From Massilia sp. WG5 (GTDB lineage: Bacteria; Pseudomonadota; Gammaproteobacteria; Burkholderiales; Burkholderiaceae_D): DNA of 64,000 bases. The translations under genes and the position numbers were made by a program. Below the pieces are notes generated by a model, which saw only the letters and a program-made list of their open reading frames with translations, had not been told where the DNA came from and searched no databases. This document shows, in pieces, positions 53,586-63,001 of this stretch. Numbering within the stretch: position 1 is the stretch's first letter; each line of letters begins with the position of its first letter. The stretch is from the NCBI RefSeq assembly GCF_001412595.2, contig NZ_CP012640.2:5518001-5582000 (forward strand). The letters run 5' to 3'.

Positions 53586-53725
53586 ATCATCCCTCTTTTA
53601 TTATCCGAAAATCACTGTTGCAAAAGATTTACGGCTATTGTAGGGGAACCATTTCCTTTCTGCCACAAAAAAATCGGATTAAAGCAAAGAATACAAGGCC
53701 TTATAGGCCTTTCTTCACAAAAAGC

Positions 53726-56569
53726 TTAGGCAACGGCCACTTGCGGTTCGTCTTCGAATGCCGCCAAGCCGCGGCGCTGGCGCAACAGTTGTTCAAATTC
53801 CTGGGCCGGCAGCGGGCGCGAGAAGTAATACCCCTGCATTTCATCGCAGCCCTGATGGCGCAGGTAGTCGAGCTGTTCGGCCGTTTCCACGCCCTCGGCG
53901 ATCACCGACAGGCGCAGGTTGTGCGCCAGCGCGATGATCGAGGCGACGATCGCGGCGTCGTTGGCGTCATGCGTGATGTCGTTCACGAAGGAACGGTCGA
54001 TCTTCAGGACGTCGATCGGGAAGCGCGACAGGTAGGAGAAGCTCGAATAGCCGGTGCCGAAGTCGTCGATGGAAAGCTTCACCCCGAGTGATTTCATGCG
54101 GTGCAGGAGGTCGACCGCCGGCGTGACGTCGCTCATGAACAGGCTTTCGGTCAGTTCCAGTTCCAGGCAGGACGGATCGAGCCCGGTATCGAGCAGTACC
54201 TGTTCGATGCCCGGCAACAGCTCGGTGGCGCTGAACTGGCGCGCCGACAGGTTCACGGCCACCCGCAGCTGTCCCAGTCCCGCGTCCTGCCAGGCCTTGT
54301 TCTGGGCGCAGGCGGTGCGCATCACCCAGGCGCCGATCGGCACGATCAGGCCGGTATCCTCGGCCACGCCGACAAAGCGCGAGGGCGGTACCATGCCCAG
54401 TTCCGGATGCTTCCAGCGGATCAGCGCCTCCATGCCGACGATCTGGCCGCTCTTCAGGTCGACCTGCGGCTGGTAGTGCAGCACGAATTCATTGCGTTCC
54501 AGCGCATTGCGCAGCGCGCTTTCGATGCGCACCCGCTCCAGCGACTCTTCGTTCATGGCCGGGGTGTAGAACTGGAAGTTGTTGCGGCCCAGCTTCTTGG
54601 CGCGGTACATCGCGATATCCGCGTGTTCGATCAGGCTCTCGGCCGGGGTGCCGTCGCTCGGATAGGCCGCCACGCCGATGCTGCAGGTGACGAAGAATTC
54701 CTTGGGCCCCAGCATCACCGGCTGGGCCACCGAATCCATCACCCGCTGCACGATGTCCGCGGACAGCGGCTGGTCCTCGTGCTGCGACAGGATCACCACG
54801 AATTCGTCGCCCGACAGGCGCGCCACGGTGTCGGTGTCGCGCAGGCTCGAACGCAGGCGCGCCGCGACCGTCATCAGGAGCACGTCGCCGGCCTTGTGGC
54901 CCATGCTGTCGTTGACGAACTTGAAGCGGTCCAGGTCGATCAGCATCACCCACACCGGATGGCCGCTGCGGTTCGCGTAAGCGACCGCCTGGCCGAGGCG
55001 GTCCTGCAGCAGCGAACGGTTGGGCAGGCCGGTCAGCACGTCGTGCTGGGCCACATGGTGCACGCGCTGCTCGGTGATCTTGCGCGCCGTGATGTCGCTG
55101 CCGGTGCCGCGGTAGCCGGTGAAACGGCCGGCATCGTCGAATATCGGCTGGCCGCTGACGCAGTACCAGCGCTCCTCGCCATTGTCATCGAGCGAGCGGT
55201 ATTCCATGTTGCGGAAGGGCTCGCGCGCCTCGATGGCGGCAAGGTGCTCGCGGCCGGCATCGCTGTCGGCCAGGCTGCCCACCAGCTCCGCACGGGTCCT
55301 GCCGAGGATGCGCTCGACGGCGATCCCGGATTTTTCCGTGAAGTGGCCGGTCAGGGCGACGAATCGCAGCTGCGCGTCCTGCTCCCAGTACCAGTCGGAC
55401 GACATCGCGACCAGCTGGCGGAAGCGCTGCTCACTTTCCTGCAGCGCCTTTTCGGTGCGCTTCCTGGCCAGCACGTCGTCGATCAGGCGCTGGTTGCTCA
55501 GCTTCAGGTCGGCGGTGCGTTCGCGCACCAGTTCCTGCACCTTGCGTGCGCGCTGGCCGGCGGCCTGCACGAAGGCGGCCAGCAGCAGGGTCGACAGCAG
55601 GCCGCCGGCCGCCAGCAGGGTCGAGGCCAGGTGGTCGGCCAGGTAGGGCCGGGGCGCCGCGGCGGCTTCCACGGTCCAGGTCTGGCCCGCGGCCACGAAA
55701 CGGTCGAGCATGCGCGCTGCCGGACGGGCCAGCCAGCTTAGCGGCGGCAGTTCCGGCGCGCCGGCTTCGCCCGGCTCGTGGTTGGCGTACACCATGGCGC
55801 CCGCTGCGGACTGGGGGCCGAGGTAGAGTTTGAGCAGGATGCTGCGGTCTTCCAGCAGGCCGGCGCGCGCCAGCGTGGAACGTGCCAGGGTCTGGATCTC
55901 GATCACGGCGGCGGTGTCGCCCAGCAGGCGGCCGGCCGGGCCGTAGACCGGCATCACCACTTCGAAGCTGGGCTGGCCGTCAGGGGCCTGGGCCAGGCGC
56001 AGCAGGCCGGTCGCGGAGGCGCGCCCGCTGGCGTGGGCGCGCGCCAGGGCCCGCGCCACTTCGCCGTTTTCGCCCACGTTCAGGCCGAAGGCCGGCTCGT
56101 TGCCCTGTATTGGTTCGAGGTAGTCGACGACGTTGTAGTGCGGCCGGCGCGGCGCCTGCACCAGCCGGCCGTCGACCATTTCGCGCAGCACGGTGCCGGG
56201 GCGGATCCGCTGCAGCTCGGCTTCAAACGCGGCGCGATCGGCGTCCTGCACCGCGCGGTGGAAGTTGAAGGCCTTGATATAGGGATTGCGCAGCAGCAGC
56301 GGGATGGTGAAATCGTGGAACTGCGAGCGCGTCACCGGCTGCACGGTGGTGAACAGCTGGTTGGTGACGTTCAGGACCTCGATCGCCTCGTCCATGCCCT
56401 GCCGCAGGGCGGCCACGCGCACGTTCGCGCCTTGTTCGAAGGCCAGCGTCTGGTTGTCGATCTCGAGCCGCTTCACCGCCAGCGTCAGCACGGCGGTGGT
56501 GGCCAGGCCGCCACCAAGCGTGAGGGCCGCCGCAAGCGTGAGCGAAAGCTGGAGTCGGCGACGCGGCAT
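53726..56569 (-). CDS. CHASE-PAS-GGDEF-EAL c-di-GMP signalling protein
   Basis: 947 residues from MPRRRLQLSL. Order: membrane helix (about 7-28), periplasmic CHASE sensor (30-320), second membrane helix (about 330-355), short coiled coil, PAS (about 385-510), GGDEF with SGDEF signature and DLDRFKFVNDSMGHKAGD, and EAL with EALIRW, DDFGTGYS and AEGVET. Both catalytic domains look intact, so it may make and degrade c-di-GMP; a helical linker follows each sensor. Confidence 0.95.
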   Translation of the reverse strand: MPRRRLQLSLTLAAALTLGGGLATTAVLTLAVKRLEIDNQTLAFEQGANVRVAALRQGMDEAIEVLNVTNQLFTTVQPVTRSQFHDFTIPLLLRNPYIKAFNFHRAVQDADRAAFEAELQRIRPGTVLREMVDGRLVQAPRRPHYNVVDYLEPIQGNEPAFGLNVGENGEVARALARAHASGRASATGLLRLAQAPDGQPSFEVVMPVYGPAGRLLGDTAAVIEIQTLARSTLARAGLLEDRSILLKLYLGPQSAAGAMVYANHEPGEAGAPELPPLSWLARPAARMLDRFVAAGQTWTVEAAAAPRPYLADHLASTLLAAGGLLSTLLLAAFVQAAGQRARKVQELVRERTADLKLSNQRLIDDVLARKRTEKALQESEQRFRQLVAMSSDWYWEQDAQLRFVALTGHFTEKSGIAVERILGRTRAELVGSLADSDAGREHLAAIEAREPFRNMEYRSLDDNGEERWYCVSGQPIFDDAGRFTGYRGTGSDITARKITEQRVHHVAQHDVLTGLPNRSLLQDRLGQAVAYANRSGHPVWVMLIDLDRFKFVNDSMGHKAGDVLLMTVAARLRSSLRDTDTVARLSGDEFVVILSQHEDQPLSADIVQRVMDSVAQPVMLGPKEFFVTCSIGVAAYPSDGTPAESLIEHADIAMYRAKKLGRNNFQFYTPAMNEESLERVRIESALRNALERNEFVLHYQPQVDLKSGQIVGMEALIRWKHPELGMVPPSRFVGVAEDTGLIVPIGAWVMRTACAQNKAWQDAGLGQLRVAVNLSARQFSATELLPGIEQVLLDTGLDPSCLELELTESLFMSDVTPAVDLLHRMKSLGVKLSIDDFGTGYSSFSYLSRFPIDVLKIDRSFVNDITHDANDAAIVASIIALAHNLRLSVIAEGVETAEQLDYLRHQGCDEMQGYYFSRPLPAQEFEQLLRQRRGLAAFEDEPQVAVA

Positions 56570-56686
56570 CCGGGATCCTATAAAAAGTACTTGCCTGAGG
56601 GAATTAGACCGGCCAAGTTTGTCACACAAACGGTTGTTTCCGCAAACAAATTGTCACGCGCAAGCCTGTGCTGCGGGCAGGTGTGG

Positions 56687-57421
56687 CTAGGCAAAAACAG
56701 ACCGCGATGCCAGACGCATAAGAATCAGGCGCACGCATAGACGGTTCACTATCTCCAGCCGCCGGGTGGGCAGCCAGGGCATGGGGCGTTTCTGCGTGGC
56801 GGCGCCGGCGAACACGATGCGGTTGTTGCCGGCCGCCTTGTCGAGCCGGCAAAGGCGGCCGTCGAAGACCCGGTCCAGGGCATCCAGCACGGCGTCGTGG
56901 CGCGGGTCGTAGCTGAACACATTCGCTGCCAGCACGCCGTCGGAGGCCAGCAGGCGCCGGCAGTCTTCGTAGAAGCCGCGGCTGGACAGGGCCGGGGGCA
57001 GGCCGGCGGCGTCGAAGCCGTCGGCCACGATCACGTCGAAACAGGCGCCGCCTGCGCGGGCCGCACCCGCGATCCACTCGGCGGCGTCGGCATGGATGAC
57101 CTGGAAGCGGGCGTCGTCGGGCGGCAGCAGGAACTGGTCGCGCAGGGCGATCACGTCGGCACTCAGCTCGAGCACGGTGATGCGGCTGGCGGGGAAGTGG
57201 CGGTGGCAGAAGCGGGCCATCGAGCCGCCGCCCAGTCCGATCATGAGAATGTGGCGGGGGCGGGGCACGAACAGGGCGAAGCACATCATGGCGCGTGTAT
57301 AGGCCAGCAGCAGCGCGCTCGGCCGGGACAGCCGCATCGCGCTCTGGATGTCGCCGGGCGTGAACTCCAGGGTGCGGCAGTCGCCCCGGGTACGGACCAG
57401 CGGCTTCGGTAGGTTCGGCAT
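56687..57421 (-). CDS. spermidine-synthase-like methyltransferase-fold protein
   Basis: 244 residues. SpeE-like Rossmann core: MIGLGGGSMARFCHRHFP, acidic ITVLELSADVIAL, and FDVIVADGFDAAGLPP. The N-terminal tetramerisation strand region is short, as in the many spermidine-synthase-like proteins of unknown substrate; polyamine synthesis itself is not assured. Divergent from the 57520 gene. Confidence 0.85.
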   Translation of the reverse strand: MPNLPKPLVRTRGDCRTLEFTPGDIQSAMRLSRPSALLLAYTRAMMCFALFVPRPRHILMIGLGGGSMARFCHRHFPASRITVLELSADVIALRDQFLLPPDDARFQVIHADAAEWIAGAARAGGACFDVIVADGFDAAGLPPALSSRGFYEDCRRLLASDGVLAANVFSYDPRHDAVLDALDRVFDGRLCRLDKAAGNNRIVFAGAATQKRPMPWLPTRRLEIVNRLCVRLILMRLASRSVFA

Positions 57422-57519
57422 GGCCCCAGTATACGATGAGCGGCGCGGCGAGACCGGTTCGGCTTGTTGCAGAGGATAAGTTTCTGATAAGCTGGCCGCC
57501 GCAGCCTGACGGAGACCCC

Positions 57520-57795
57520 ATGTTCCTGGACCATCCCACCATCACCGCCACCAACAGCCAGACCGAGCCCGACCGCATCGAGCGGCTCGACCGCGTCTAT
57601 GGCTATGCGATGGCGCTGGCCGACGTGGATGGCGACGGCGGCTTCGTCGACCGGCTGACCCAGATCCACGACCACAAGGGCACCCTGATCGTGTTCTGGC
57701 GGGAAGCGCCGAGCGCCACGCAGATCGCGTACTGGGCGCGGGCCTGGTCCAGCAAGGTCGGCGACGGCAGCACCGCCGTGGTCCACGAGTTCTGA
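57520..57795 (+). CDS. small hypothetical protein before a GGDEF-like gene
   Basis: 91 residues from ATG 57520, GGAGA upstream. Acidic, with LADVDGDGGFVDRLTQIHDH resembling a Ca-binding-like loop, and an aromatic C-terminus (QIAYWARAWSSKVGDGS). Seven bases separate it from the next gene, so the two are probably one operon. No family recognised. Confidence 0.65.
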   Translation: MFLDHPTITATNSQTEPDRIERLDRVYGYAMALADVDGDGGFVDRLTQIHDHKGTLIVFWREAPSATQIAYWARAWSSKVGDGSTAVVHEF

Positions 57796-57802
57796 GGCGG
57801 CC

Positions 57803-58975
57803 ATGGATTCCACCACCATCGTCCTCGCGCTGGCCCTGGGTAACCTGGCGATCTGCGCCGCATTATTCTTCTTCGAACATGGCGATGGACGCCCGGCGGC
57901 CCTGTCGACCTGGGGCTGGTCGCGCCAGATGCAGGCGGCCGGCTGGCTGCTGCTGGCGATCGGCGGCGTCAACGTGGTCCCCGAGCGGCTGGCGCTGCCG
58001 GTGGCCTACGGCCTGGTGATCGCCGGCGTGGCCTGGGAGGCGGGCGCGTTGTGGGAGCGTGCCGGCGGACGGCGCTGGCGCAGGTTCACGACCCCGGCGC
58101 TGGCGGTGGCGGTGGCCGCCTTCCTGCTGTGCTATTGGGTCGACGAGATCGGCCTGCGCGCGCTGGCCGCTTCGCTGATCCTCGCCGCCTTTTATCTTTC
58201 GGCCGCCATCGCCCTCGCGCGCGGCTGGGCCCGGGCCTCGATGCTGCGCCGCTTCCTGGCGCTGGCGACCGCGCTGCTGGCGCTGGTGGTCGGCGCGCGC
58301 GGCGCGCTGGTGCTGCTGGCGCCGTCCGGCTGGGGCTGGATGAGCAACGAGCTGCTGCGCCAGCTGTATTCCGGCGCCCTGTACCTGCTGATGCTGCTGG
58401 GGGCCTTCGGCTGGCTGCTGCTGGGCCGCGAAAGCCTGCAGGACGAGCTGGCGCGCCTGGAAGTGGTGGACCCGCTGCTGGACGTGACCAACCGCCGCGG
58501 CTTCTTCCAGATGCTGGCGCCGTGGATGGCGCTGGCGCGCCGCCCCGGTCCGCCGACCGCGCTGGTGCTGTTCGACCTCGACCAGTTCAAGCGCGTCAAC
58601 GACAGCTACGGCCACCCGGCCGGCGACGTCGTGCTGCGCACCCTGCTCGACGCCTGCAAGCGCCAGCTGCGCGACAGCGACCAGCTGGCGCGCCTGGTCG
58701 GCGTCGAGTTCGCGATCCTGCTGCCGCGCACCGGCCTCGACGACGCCGTCATGGTCGCCGAGCGCATGCGCGCCGCGATCGCCGCAACCCCGGTCAAGAC
58801 CGAACGGGCCCTGATCACGCTGAGCGCGAGCTTCGGCGTCACCACCATCCGCGCCGACGACAGCAGCGTGACCCTGCTGGGGCGCGCCGACGACGCCCTG
58901 CGCGCCGCCAAGGACGGCGGACGCAACCGGGTCGAGCTGGCGCCGCCGGCGCCGGCCGTTCCCGCCGAGGCCTGA
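57803..58975 (+). CDS. membrane GGDEF-domain protein with degenerate signature
   Basis: 390 residues. Six to seven N-terminal membrane helices (about 1-215) followed by a GGDEF domain. The metal-binding DLDQFKRVNDSYGHPAGD is present, but the signature reads VGVEF (299-303) instead of GGDEF: first Gly to Val and the catalytic Asp to Val. Diguanylate cyclase activity is therefore doubtful; it may bind nucleotide or sense. RBS weak (GAGG). Confidence 0.88.
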   Translation: MDSTTIVLALALGNLAICAALFFFEHGDGRPAALSTWGWSRQMQAAGWLLLAIGGVNVVPERLALPVAYGLVIAGVAWEAGALWERAGGRRWRRFTTPALAVAVAAFLLCYWVDEIGLRALAASLILAAFYLSAAIALARGWARASMLRRFLALATALLALVVGARGALVLLAPSGWGWMSNELLRQLYSGALYLLMLLGAFGWLLLGRESLQDELARLEVVDPLLDVTNRRGFFQMLAPWMALARRPGPPTALVLFDLDQFKRVNDSYGHPAGDVVLRTLLDACKRQLRDSDQLARLVGVEFAILLPRTGLDDAVMVAERMRAAIAATPVKTERALITLSASFGVTTIRADDSSVTLLGRADDALRAAKDGGRNRVELAPPAPAVPAEA

Positions 58976-59050
58976 CATGGCCAGCGGCGCTGTCATCGAA
59001 GCGTCATGCGGTTCCGCTATCGTGGCGCCGTCTACCCCGCCGGAGCTTTC

Positions 59051-60001
59051 ATGAACGAGCATCTTCCCGATCCGTCCGCGCCGACCTACGCCGCCCTGGT
59101 GCTCGGCTCGGACAGCTTCCGCCTGCTGGTGGCCAGCTACCGCGAAGGCGTCCCGGTGGCGCTGGACGGCGAACACGTGCCGCTGCGCCTGGCCGCCAGC
59201 CTCGACGCCAGCGGCTGCCTGAGCCAGGACGCCATGCGCGACGCACTGGCCTGCGTGGCTCGCCTGCGCGAGCGCCTGTGCGCGCGGCCGCTCGCCGCCG
59301 TGCGCACGGTCGCCACCTCGACGCTGCGGATGGCCCGCAATGCCCACCTGTTCCTGCCGGCGGCCCAGCAGGCCCTCGGCCATGAGGTGCGGGTGCTGTC
59401 CGGCGAAGAGGAAGCCGCGCTGACCTGGATGGGCGTGGCCGGCGCCGCCCCGGGCGGCACGCGTGCGCTGGTGCTGAGCATCGGCGGCGGCTCGACCCAG
59501 TTCGCGCTGGGGCAGGACATGCGCATCGAACGGGCCGGTTCGGTGGCGCTGGGCACGGTGCGCCAGGCCCTGACCTTCTTCGGCAACGGCCGCATCGACG
59601 CGGTCTCCTTCGCGGCCGCGGTGGCCTCGGCGCGCGTGCGCCTGGCCGATCATGCGGCCTACTACGGGCCGGAGGCGCGCGACTGCGCATACGGCGCGTC
59701 CGGCACGGTCCGTACCTTGGCCCGGCTGGCGCGCGAGAACGGCGCCGACTGCGGCGCGAACGGCGCCATCGACCGCGCCGGCCTCGAACTGCTCGGCGCC
59801 CGGGTGCTGGAGCAGGCCGGGGGCGGACGCCCGCTGGCCGGGCTCGGGCGCCTGCTGCTGCGCGATGTCGCCGCTGCGCTGGCGATCCTGATCGCGCTGA
59901 TGGAAGAGCTGGACATCGACCGCCTGCTGGAAACCGATGCCGGGCTGCGGCATGGGCTGGTGCACGACCTGCACCGGCGGCGGCAGGCGCTGCCGGCCTG
60001 A
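59051..60001 (+). CDS. Ppx/GppA-family phosphatase
   Basis: 316 residues from MNEHLPDPSAPTY, CGGAG eight bases upstream. Sugar-kinase/Hsp70-type fold: ALVLGSDSFRLLVAS (phosphate-1 motif), TVATSTLRMARN, SGEEEAALTWMGVA and VLSIGGGSTQFALG. The family degrades polyphosphate or pppGpp; the short length (no C-terminal HD-like domain) fits an exopolyphosphatase-type enzyme, though specificity is not clear. Confidence 0.92.
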   Translation: MNEHLPDPSAPTYAALVLGSDSFRLLVASYREGVPVALDGEHVPLRLAASLDASGCLSQDAMRDALACVARLRERLCARPLAAVRTVATSTLRMARNAHLFLPAAQQALGHEVRVLSGEEEAALTWMGVAGAAPGGTRALVLSIGGGSTQFALGQDMRIERAGSVALGTVRQALTFFGNGRIDAVSFAAAVASARVRLADHAAYYGPEARDCAYGASGTVRTLARLARENGADCGANGAIDRAGLELLGARVLEQAGGGRPLAGLGRLLLRDVAAALAILIALMEELDIDRLLETDAGLRHGLVHDLHRRRQALPA

Positions 60002-60094
60002 GATCGGGCGAAAGCGGGCGGCGCGCGCGCTCCGGCTTCCGGATCGGCGTCAAATCGACTATATTGTTTGGTTTGTTTGACGATGGAGCACGGG

Positions 60095-60706
60095 ATGGCG
60101 AAGACAACAGCCGCCGGCGCCGGCGCGAAAGCGGCGCGCGCGCAAGCAGCAGAGGCTTCCACGCGGCCAGCCAGGGCGGCCGGTACGACGGCCGCAAGGA
60201 AAACCGCGGCCGTGAAGACCGCCAGGACCGCCAGGAGCACCGGCACTGCCGTAGCCAAGGCCGCGCCGGCCGCGCGCAAGCCGGCCGCGCCGCAACCGGC
60301 GGCGTCCAGGCCGGTGAAGCCGCCGGCCAAGGCGGCGGCGAAGAAGCCGGCTGCAAGGAATCCGTCCCCGTCGAAGCCGGCGTCCAGGGTCGCCAGGGCG
60401 GCCGCAAAGGCCGTCGCCGGGCCGGCCCCGAAAGGGCGCGCGAGCCGGGCAGGGGAGCTTGCCCGTCCCGATGCGGCGGCCCAGGCGCGGCCCACGCTGG
60501 TGCGCGACAGCTTTACCATGCCGGAGCAGGAATATGCCGTGCTCGGCGCGGTCAAGCAGGCTTGCCTGAAAGCCGGCTTCGAAGTCAAGAAGAGCGAACT
60601 GCTGCGCATCGGCGTGGCCCTGCTCGGCCAGCTCGACGTGGCCAGCCTGCGCGCGGTGCTGGGCGGATTGCCCCAGCTGAAGACCGGACGTCCCCCCGTC
60701 GAATAA
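60095..60706 (+). CDS. histone H1-like basic protein with C-terminal helical domain
   Basis: 203 residues from ATG 60095, with GGAGCACGGG upstream. Residues 1-125 are almost only Ala, Lys, Arg, Pro, Thr and Ser (KAARAQAAEASTRPARAAGT), like the C-terminal tail of histone H1 and AlgP-type proteins; the last 70 residues are folded-looking (PEQEYAVLGAVKQACLKAGF, LLGQLDVASLRAVLGG). The tail should bind DNA non-specifically. Nucleoid association is an inference. Confidence 0.75.
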   Translation: MAKTTAAGAGAKAARAQAAEASTRPARAAGTTAARKTAAVKTARTARSTGTAVAKAAPAARKPAAPQPAASRPVKPPAKAAAKKPAARNPSPSKPASRVARAAAKAVAGPAPKGRASRAGELARPDAAAQARPTLVRDSFTMPEQEYAVLGAVKQACLKAGFEVKKSELLRIGVALLGQLDVASLRAVLGGLPQLKTGRPPVE

Positions 60707-60726
60707 GCGCGCTGGCCTTCAGGTGC

Positions 60727-61041
60727 TCAGTGCGTGGTTCGTCCCGCCGGGGTGTTCGCCCGCGCCTCGGCCGTCAGCTCCTTCAGTTCGCGGATCGGGA
60801 TATTCGATTTCTCGTGCATCCTCAGCAGGATGGTGGCGCCCACGTTCAGCTTGCGGTGCCGGATCTTGCTGATGATGGGCGGCTGCACTTCGAGGACGCG
60901 GCACAATTCGGCATCGTTCTTCAACTGCATGCGCTGGATCAAGGTGTCGAGCAAGGGATTGGGAACGAAGCTCGACGGCTCCATGGCCCGGGCCCGGTGC
61001 ATCGCCTCGAGCAGCTCCTGTTTTTTCTGTCGTACGCTCAT
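60727..61041 (-). CDS. XRE-like helix-turn-helix protein
   Basis: 104 residues from ATG 61041 with GGAGGAAG upstream. Contains a helix-turn-helix in NDAELCRVLEVQPPIISKIR with a following HRKLNVGATILLRMHEKS helix, similar to Cro/XRE regulators but with a degenerate spacing. Convergent with the H1-like gene. The 196 bp upstream show no RNA or gene. Confidence 0.75.
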   Translation of the reverse strand: MSVRQKKQELLEAMHRARAMEPSSFVPNPLLDTLIQRMQLKNDAELCRVLEVQPPIISKIRHRKLNVGATILLRMHEKSNIPIRELKELTAEARANTPAGRTTH

Positions 61042-61237
61042 GAACTTCCTCCGTAATTGGATGGACATTCAAGACACACACCGACTGTTTTGGAGGTGGA
61101 GCATGCAGCGCTCCTTGCCCGACCGTATTTGAGTGGCTTATGCTGGGTGGGTTTGTTGGAATGCTACTACGAATTTGACAAGGTTGACGCACTGTTCATG
61201 AATAAAAGCTTATAACGTGCGTCTTTCTTCGCGGAAT

Positions 61238-61885
61238 TTACGTTAATTCCAGTCCGGAGCGCGTCAGGACGAGGACCCGGTCCGCCATCGCGGCGGCGGC
61301 GTGCGAGTGGGTGACCATGATGGCGCCGGCGCCGCTCTGGCGGATCTCGTCGCGCAGCAGGTGCAGGATGCCGTCGGCGGTCTCGGGATCGAGGTTGCCG
61401 GTCGGCTCGTCGGCCAGCAGCAGGGCGGGGCGGTGCACCAGGGCGCGCGCGATCGCCACGCGCTGCAGCTCGCCGCCGGACAGCTGGCGCGGGAAGTCGG
61501 CGCCGCGTCCCTGCAGGCCGACGGCATCCAGCATGGCGCGCGCGCGGCCGGTGTCGACGGCGCCGTTCAGCAGCAGCGGCAGCGCCACGTTCTGTTCCAG
61601 CGTCAGGTGCGGCAGCACGTGGAAGGCCTGGAAGATGAAGCCCATGCGGCTGCGCCGGAGCCGCGTGGCGGCATCGTCGTCGAGCGCCGACATCGGCACG
61701 CCGTCGACCACCACCTGGCCGCTGTCGGGCGCATCGAGCCCGGCGATCAAGTTGAGCAGGGTCGATTTGCCGACCCCGGATTCCCCCATCACGGCAACGA
61801 ATTCGCCGGGCGCGAAGCGGTGCGAGAGCTGCGCCAGCACGGTGCGGCCGCCGTAGGATTTGGAGAGGTCGACGAGTTCGAGCAT
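61238..61885 (-). CDS. LolD/MacB-type ABC transporter ATPase without adjacent permease
   Basis: 215 residues, near the usual LolD length. Walker A GESGVGKST, Q-loop GFIFQAFHVLPHLTL, signature LSGGELQRVAIARAL, Walker B LLADEPTGNLD and switch VTHS. The subfamily powers lipoprotein extraction or MacB-type export together with a FtsX-like permease; here the downstream neighbour is a regulator and no permease gene is in the window, so the partner is elsewhere or it acts with a shared permease. Confidence 0.9.
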   Translation of the reverse strand: MLELVDLSKSYGGRTVLAQLSHRFAPGEFVAVMGESGVGKSTLLNLIAGLDAPDSGQVVVDGVPMSALDDDAATRLRRSRMGFIFQAFHVLPHLTLEQNVALPLLLNGAVDTGRARAMLDAVGLQGRGADFPRQLSGGELQRVAIARALVHRPALLLADEPTGNLDPETADGILHLLRDEIRQSGAGAIMVTHSHAAAAMADRVLVLTRSGLELT

Positions 61886-61974
61886 AGGCCGCTACTCTAG
61901 CATGCATGGCTGGCGTCAGCCGGGACCCGATTCGCGTATGATGGAAAGAACGTCAACATCCTGGGGACTCACCG

Positions 61975-62982
61975 ATGCTGAACCATCACAAGGAAGCGCC
62001 TGACCCGGCGGCCCTCGACAACACCCTCGACACCTCGGCCGAAACCCTGCGGCTGCGGGCCGAGCTGGAGGCGGGCCTGCGCGCACGCGATGCCTGTATC
62101 TCGCCGAAGTTCCTGTACGACGCCCTTGGCTCGAAGCTGTTCGAGGCGATCTGCGAAGTGCCCGAGTACTATCCGACCCGCACCGAAGCGGCCATCTTCG
62201 AGCGCCACGGCGCCGAGATCGCGCGCGCCGTCGGCACCGGCTCGACCCTGATCGACCTCGGCGCCGGCAACTGCGCCAAGGCGGCGCGCCTGTTCCCGCT
62301 GCTGCACCCGGCCCAGTACGTGCCGGTCGATATCTCGGCCGACTTCCTGCAGGACGCCGTCGAGCGCCTGCAGCAGCGCTTCCGCCACATCGAGATGAAT
62401 GCCCTCGGCATGGACTTTTCCGGCGGCGACTGGCGCCTGCCGGACGTGGTGCGCCATGAGCGCCGCCTGTTCTTCTATCCCGGCTCCTCGATCGGCAACT
62501 TCACGCCGGACGATGCGCTGGCCTTCCTGCGCCGCGTGCGCGCGCAGTGCGGCGCCGACGGCGGCATCCTGATCGGCATCGACCTGGCCAAGGAACACGC
62601 GGTGCTGGACGCCGCCTACGACGACGCGCTGGGCGTCACGGCCGCATTCAACCTGAACGTGCTGCGCCACGCCAACCGCCTGCTGGGCGCCGACTTCGAC
62701 ATCCGCGCCTGGCGCCACCACGGCTTCTACAACGAGCGCATGGGGCGGGTCGAGATGCACCTCGAATCGAGGAGCAGCCAGCAGGTCAGCTGGCAGGGCG
62801 GCGCGCGCCGCTTCGAGGCCGGCGAATGCATCCACACCGAGAACAGCTACAAGTACCGCCCGAGCGCCGCCGTCGGACTGCTGGAGCAGGCCGGCTTCGC
62901 CGCCGCCGGCGTCTGGACCGACGAACGCGGATGGTTCGCCGTGATCCACGCGCGCGCGATCCCGCCGGGCGCCATGCACTGA
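61975..62982 (+). CDS. egtD: L-histidine N-alpha-methyltransferase of ergothioneine synthesis
   Basis: 335 residues. EgtD hallmarks: SPKFLYDALGSKLFEAICEV, SAM-binding LIDLGAGNCAKAARL, VPVDISADFLQ, FFYPGSSIGNF and GIDLAKE near the active site, HGFYNERMGRVEMHL toward the end. It converts histidine to hercynine. egtB follows 19 bp later, so both form an operon. Confidence 0.95.
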   Translation: MLNHHKEAPDPAALDNTLDTSAETLRLRAELEAGLRARDACISPKFLYDALGSKLFEAICEVPEYYPTRTEAAIFERHGAEIARAVGTGSTLIDLGAGNCAKAARLFPLLHPAQYVPVDISADFLQDAVERLQQRFRHIEMNALGMDFSGGDWRLPDVVRHERRLFFYPGSSIGNFTPDDALAFLRRVRAQCGADGGILIGIDLAKEHAVLDAAYDDALGVTAAFNLNVLRHANRLLGADFDIRAWRHHGFYNERMGRVEMHLESRSSQQVSWQGGARRFEAGECIHTENSYKYRPSAAVGLLEQAGFAAAGVWTDERGWFAVIHARAIPPGAMH

Positions 62983-63001
62983 CAGGCAGGCAGAGGACAT
63001 C

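Noticed and set aside
53695..53711. AAGGCC/GGCCTT hairpin as terminator of the GGDEF-EAL gene
   Set aside because: On the minus strand it is not followed by a T-run, so the assignment is not supported.
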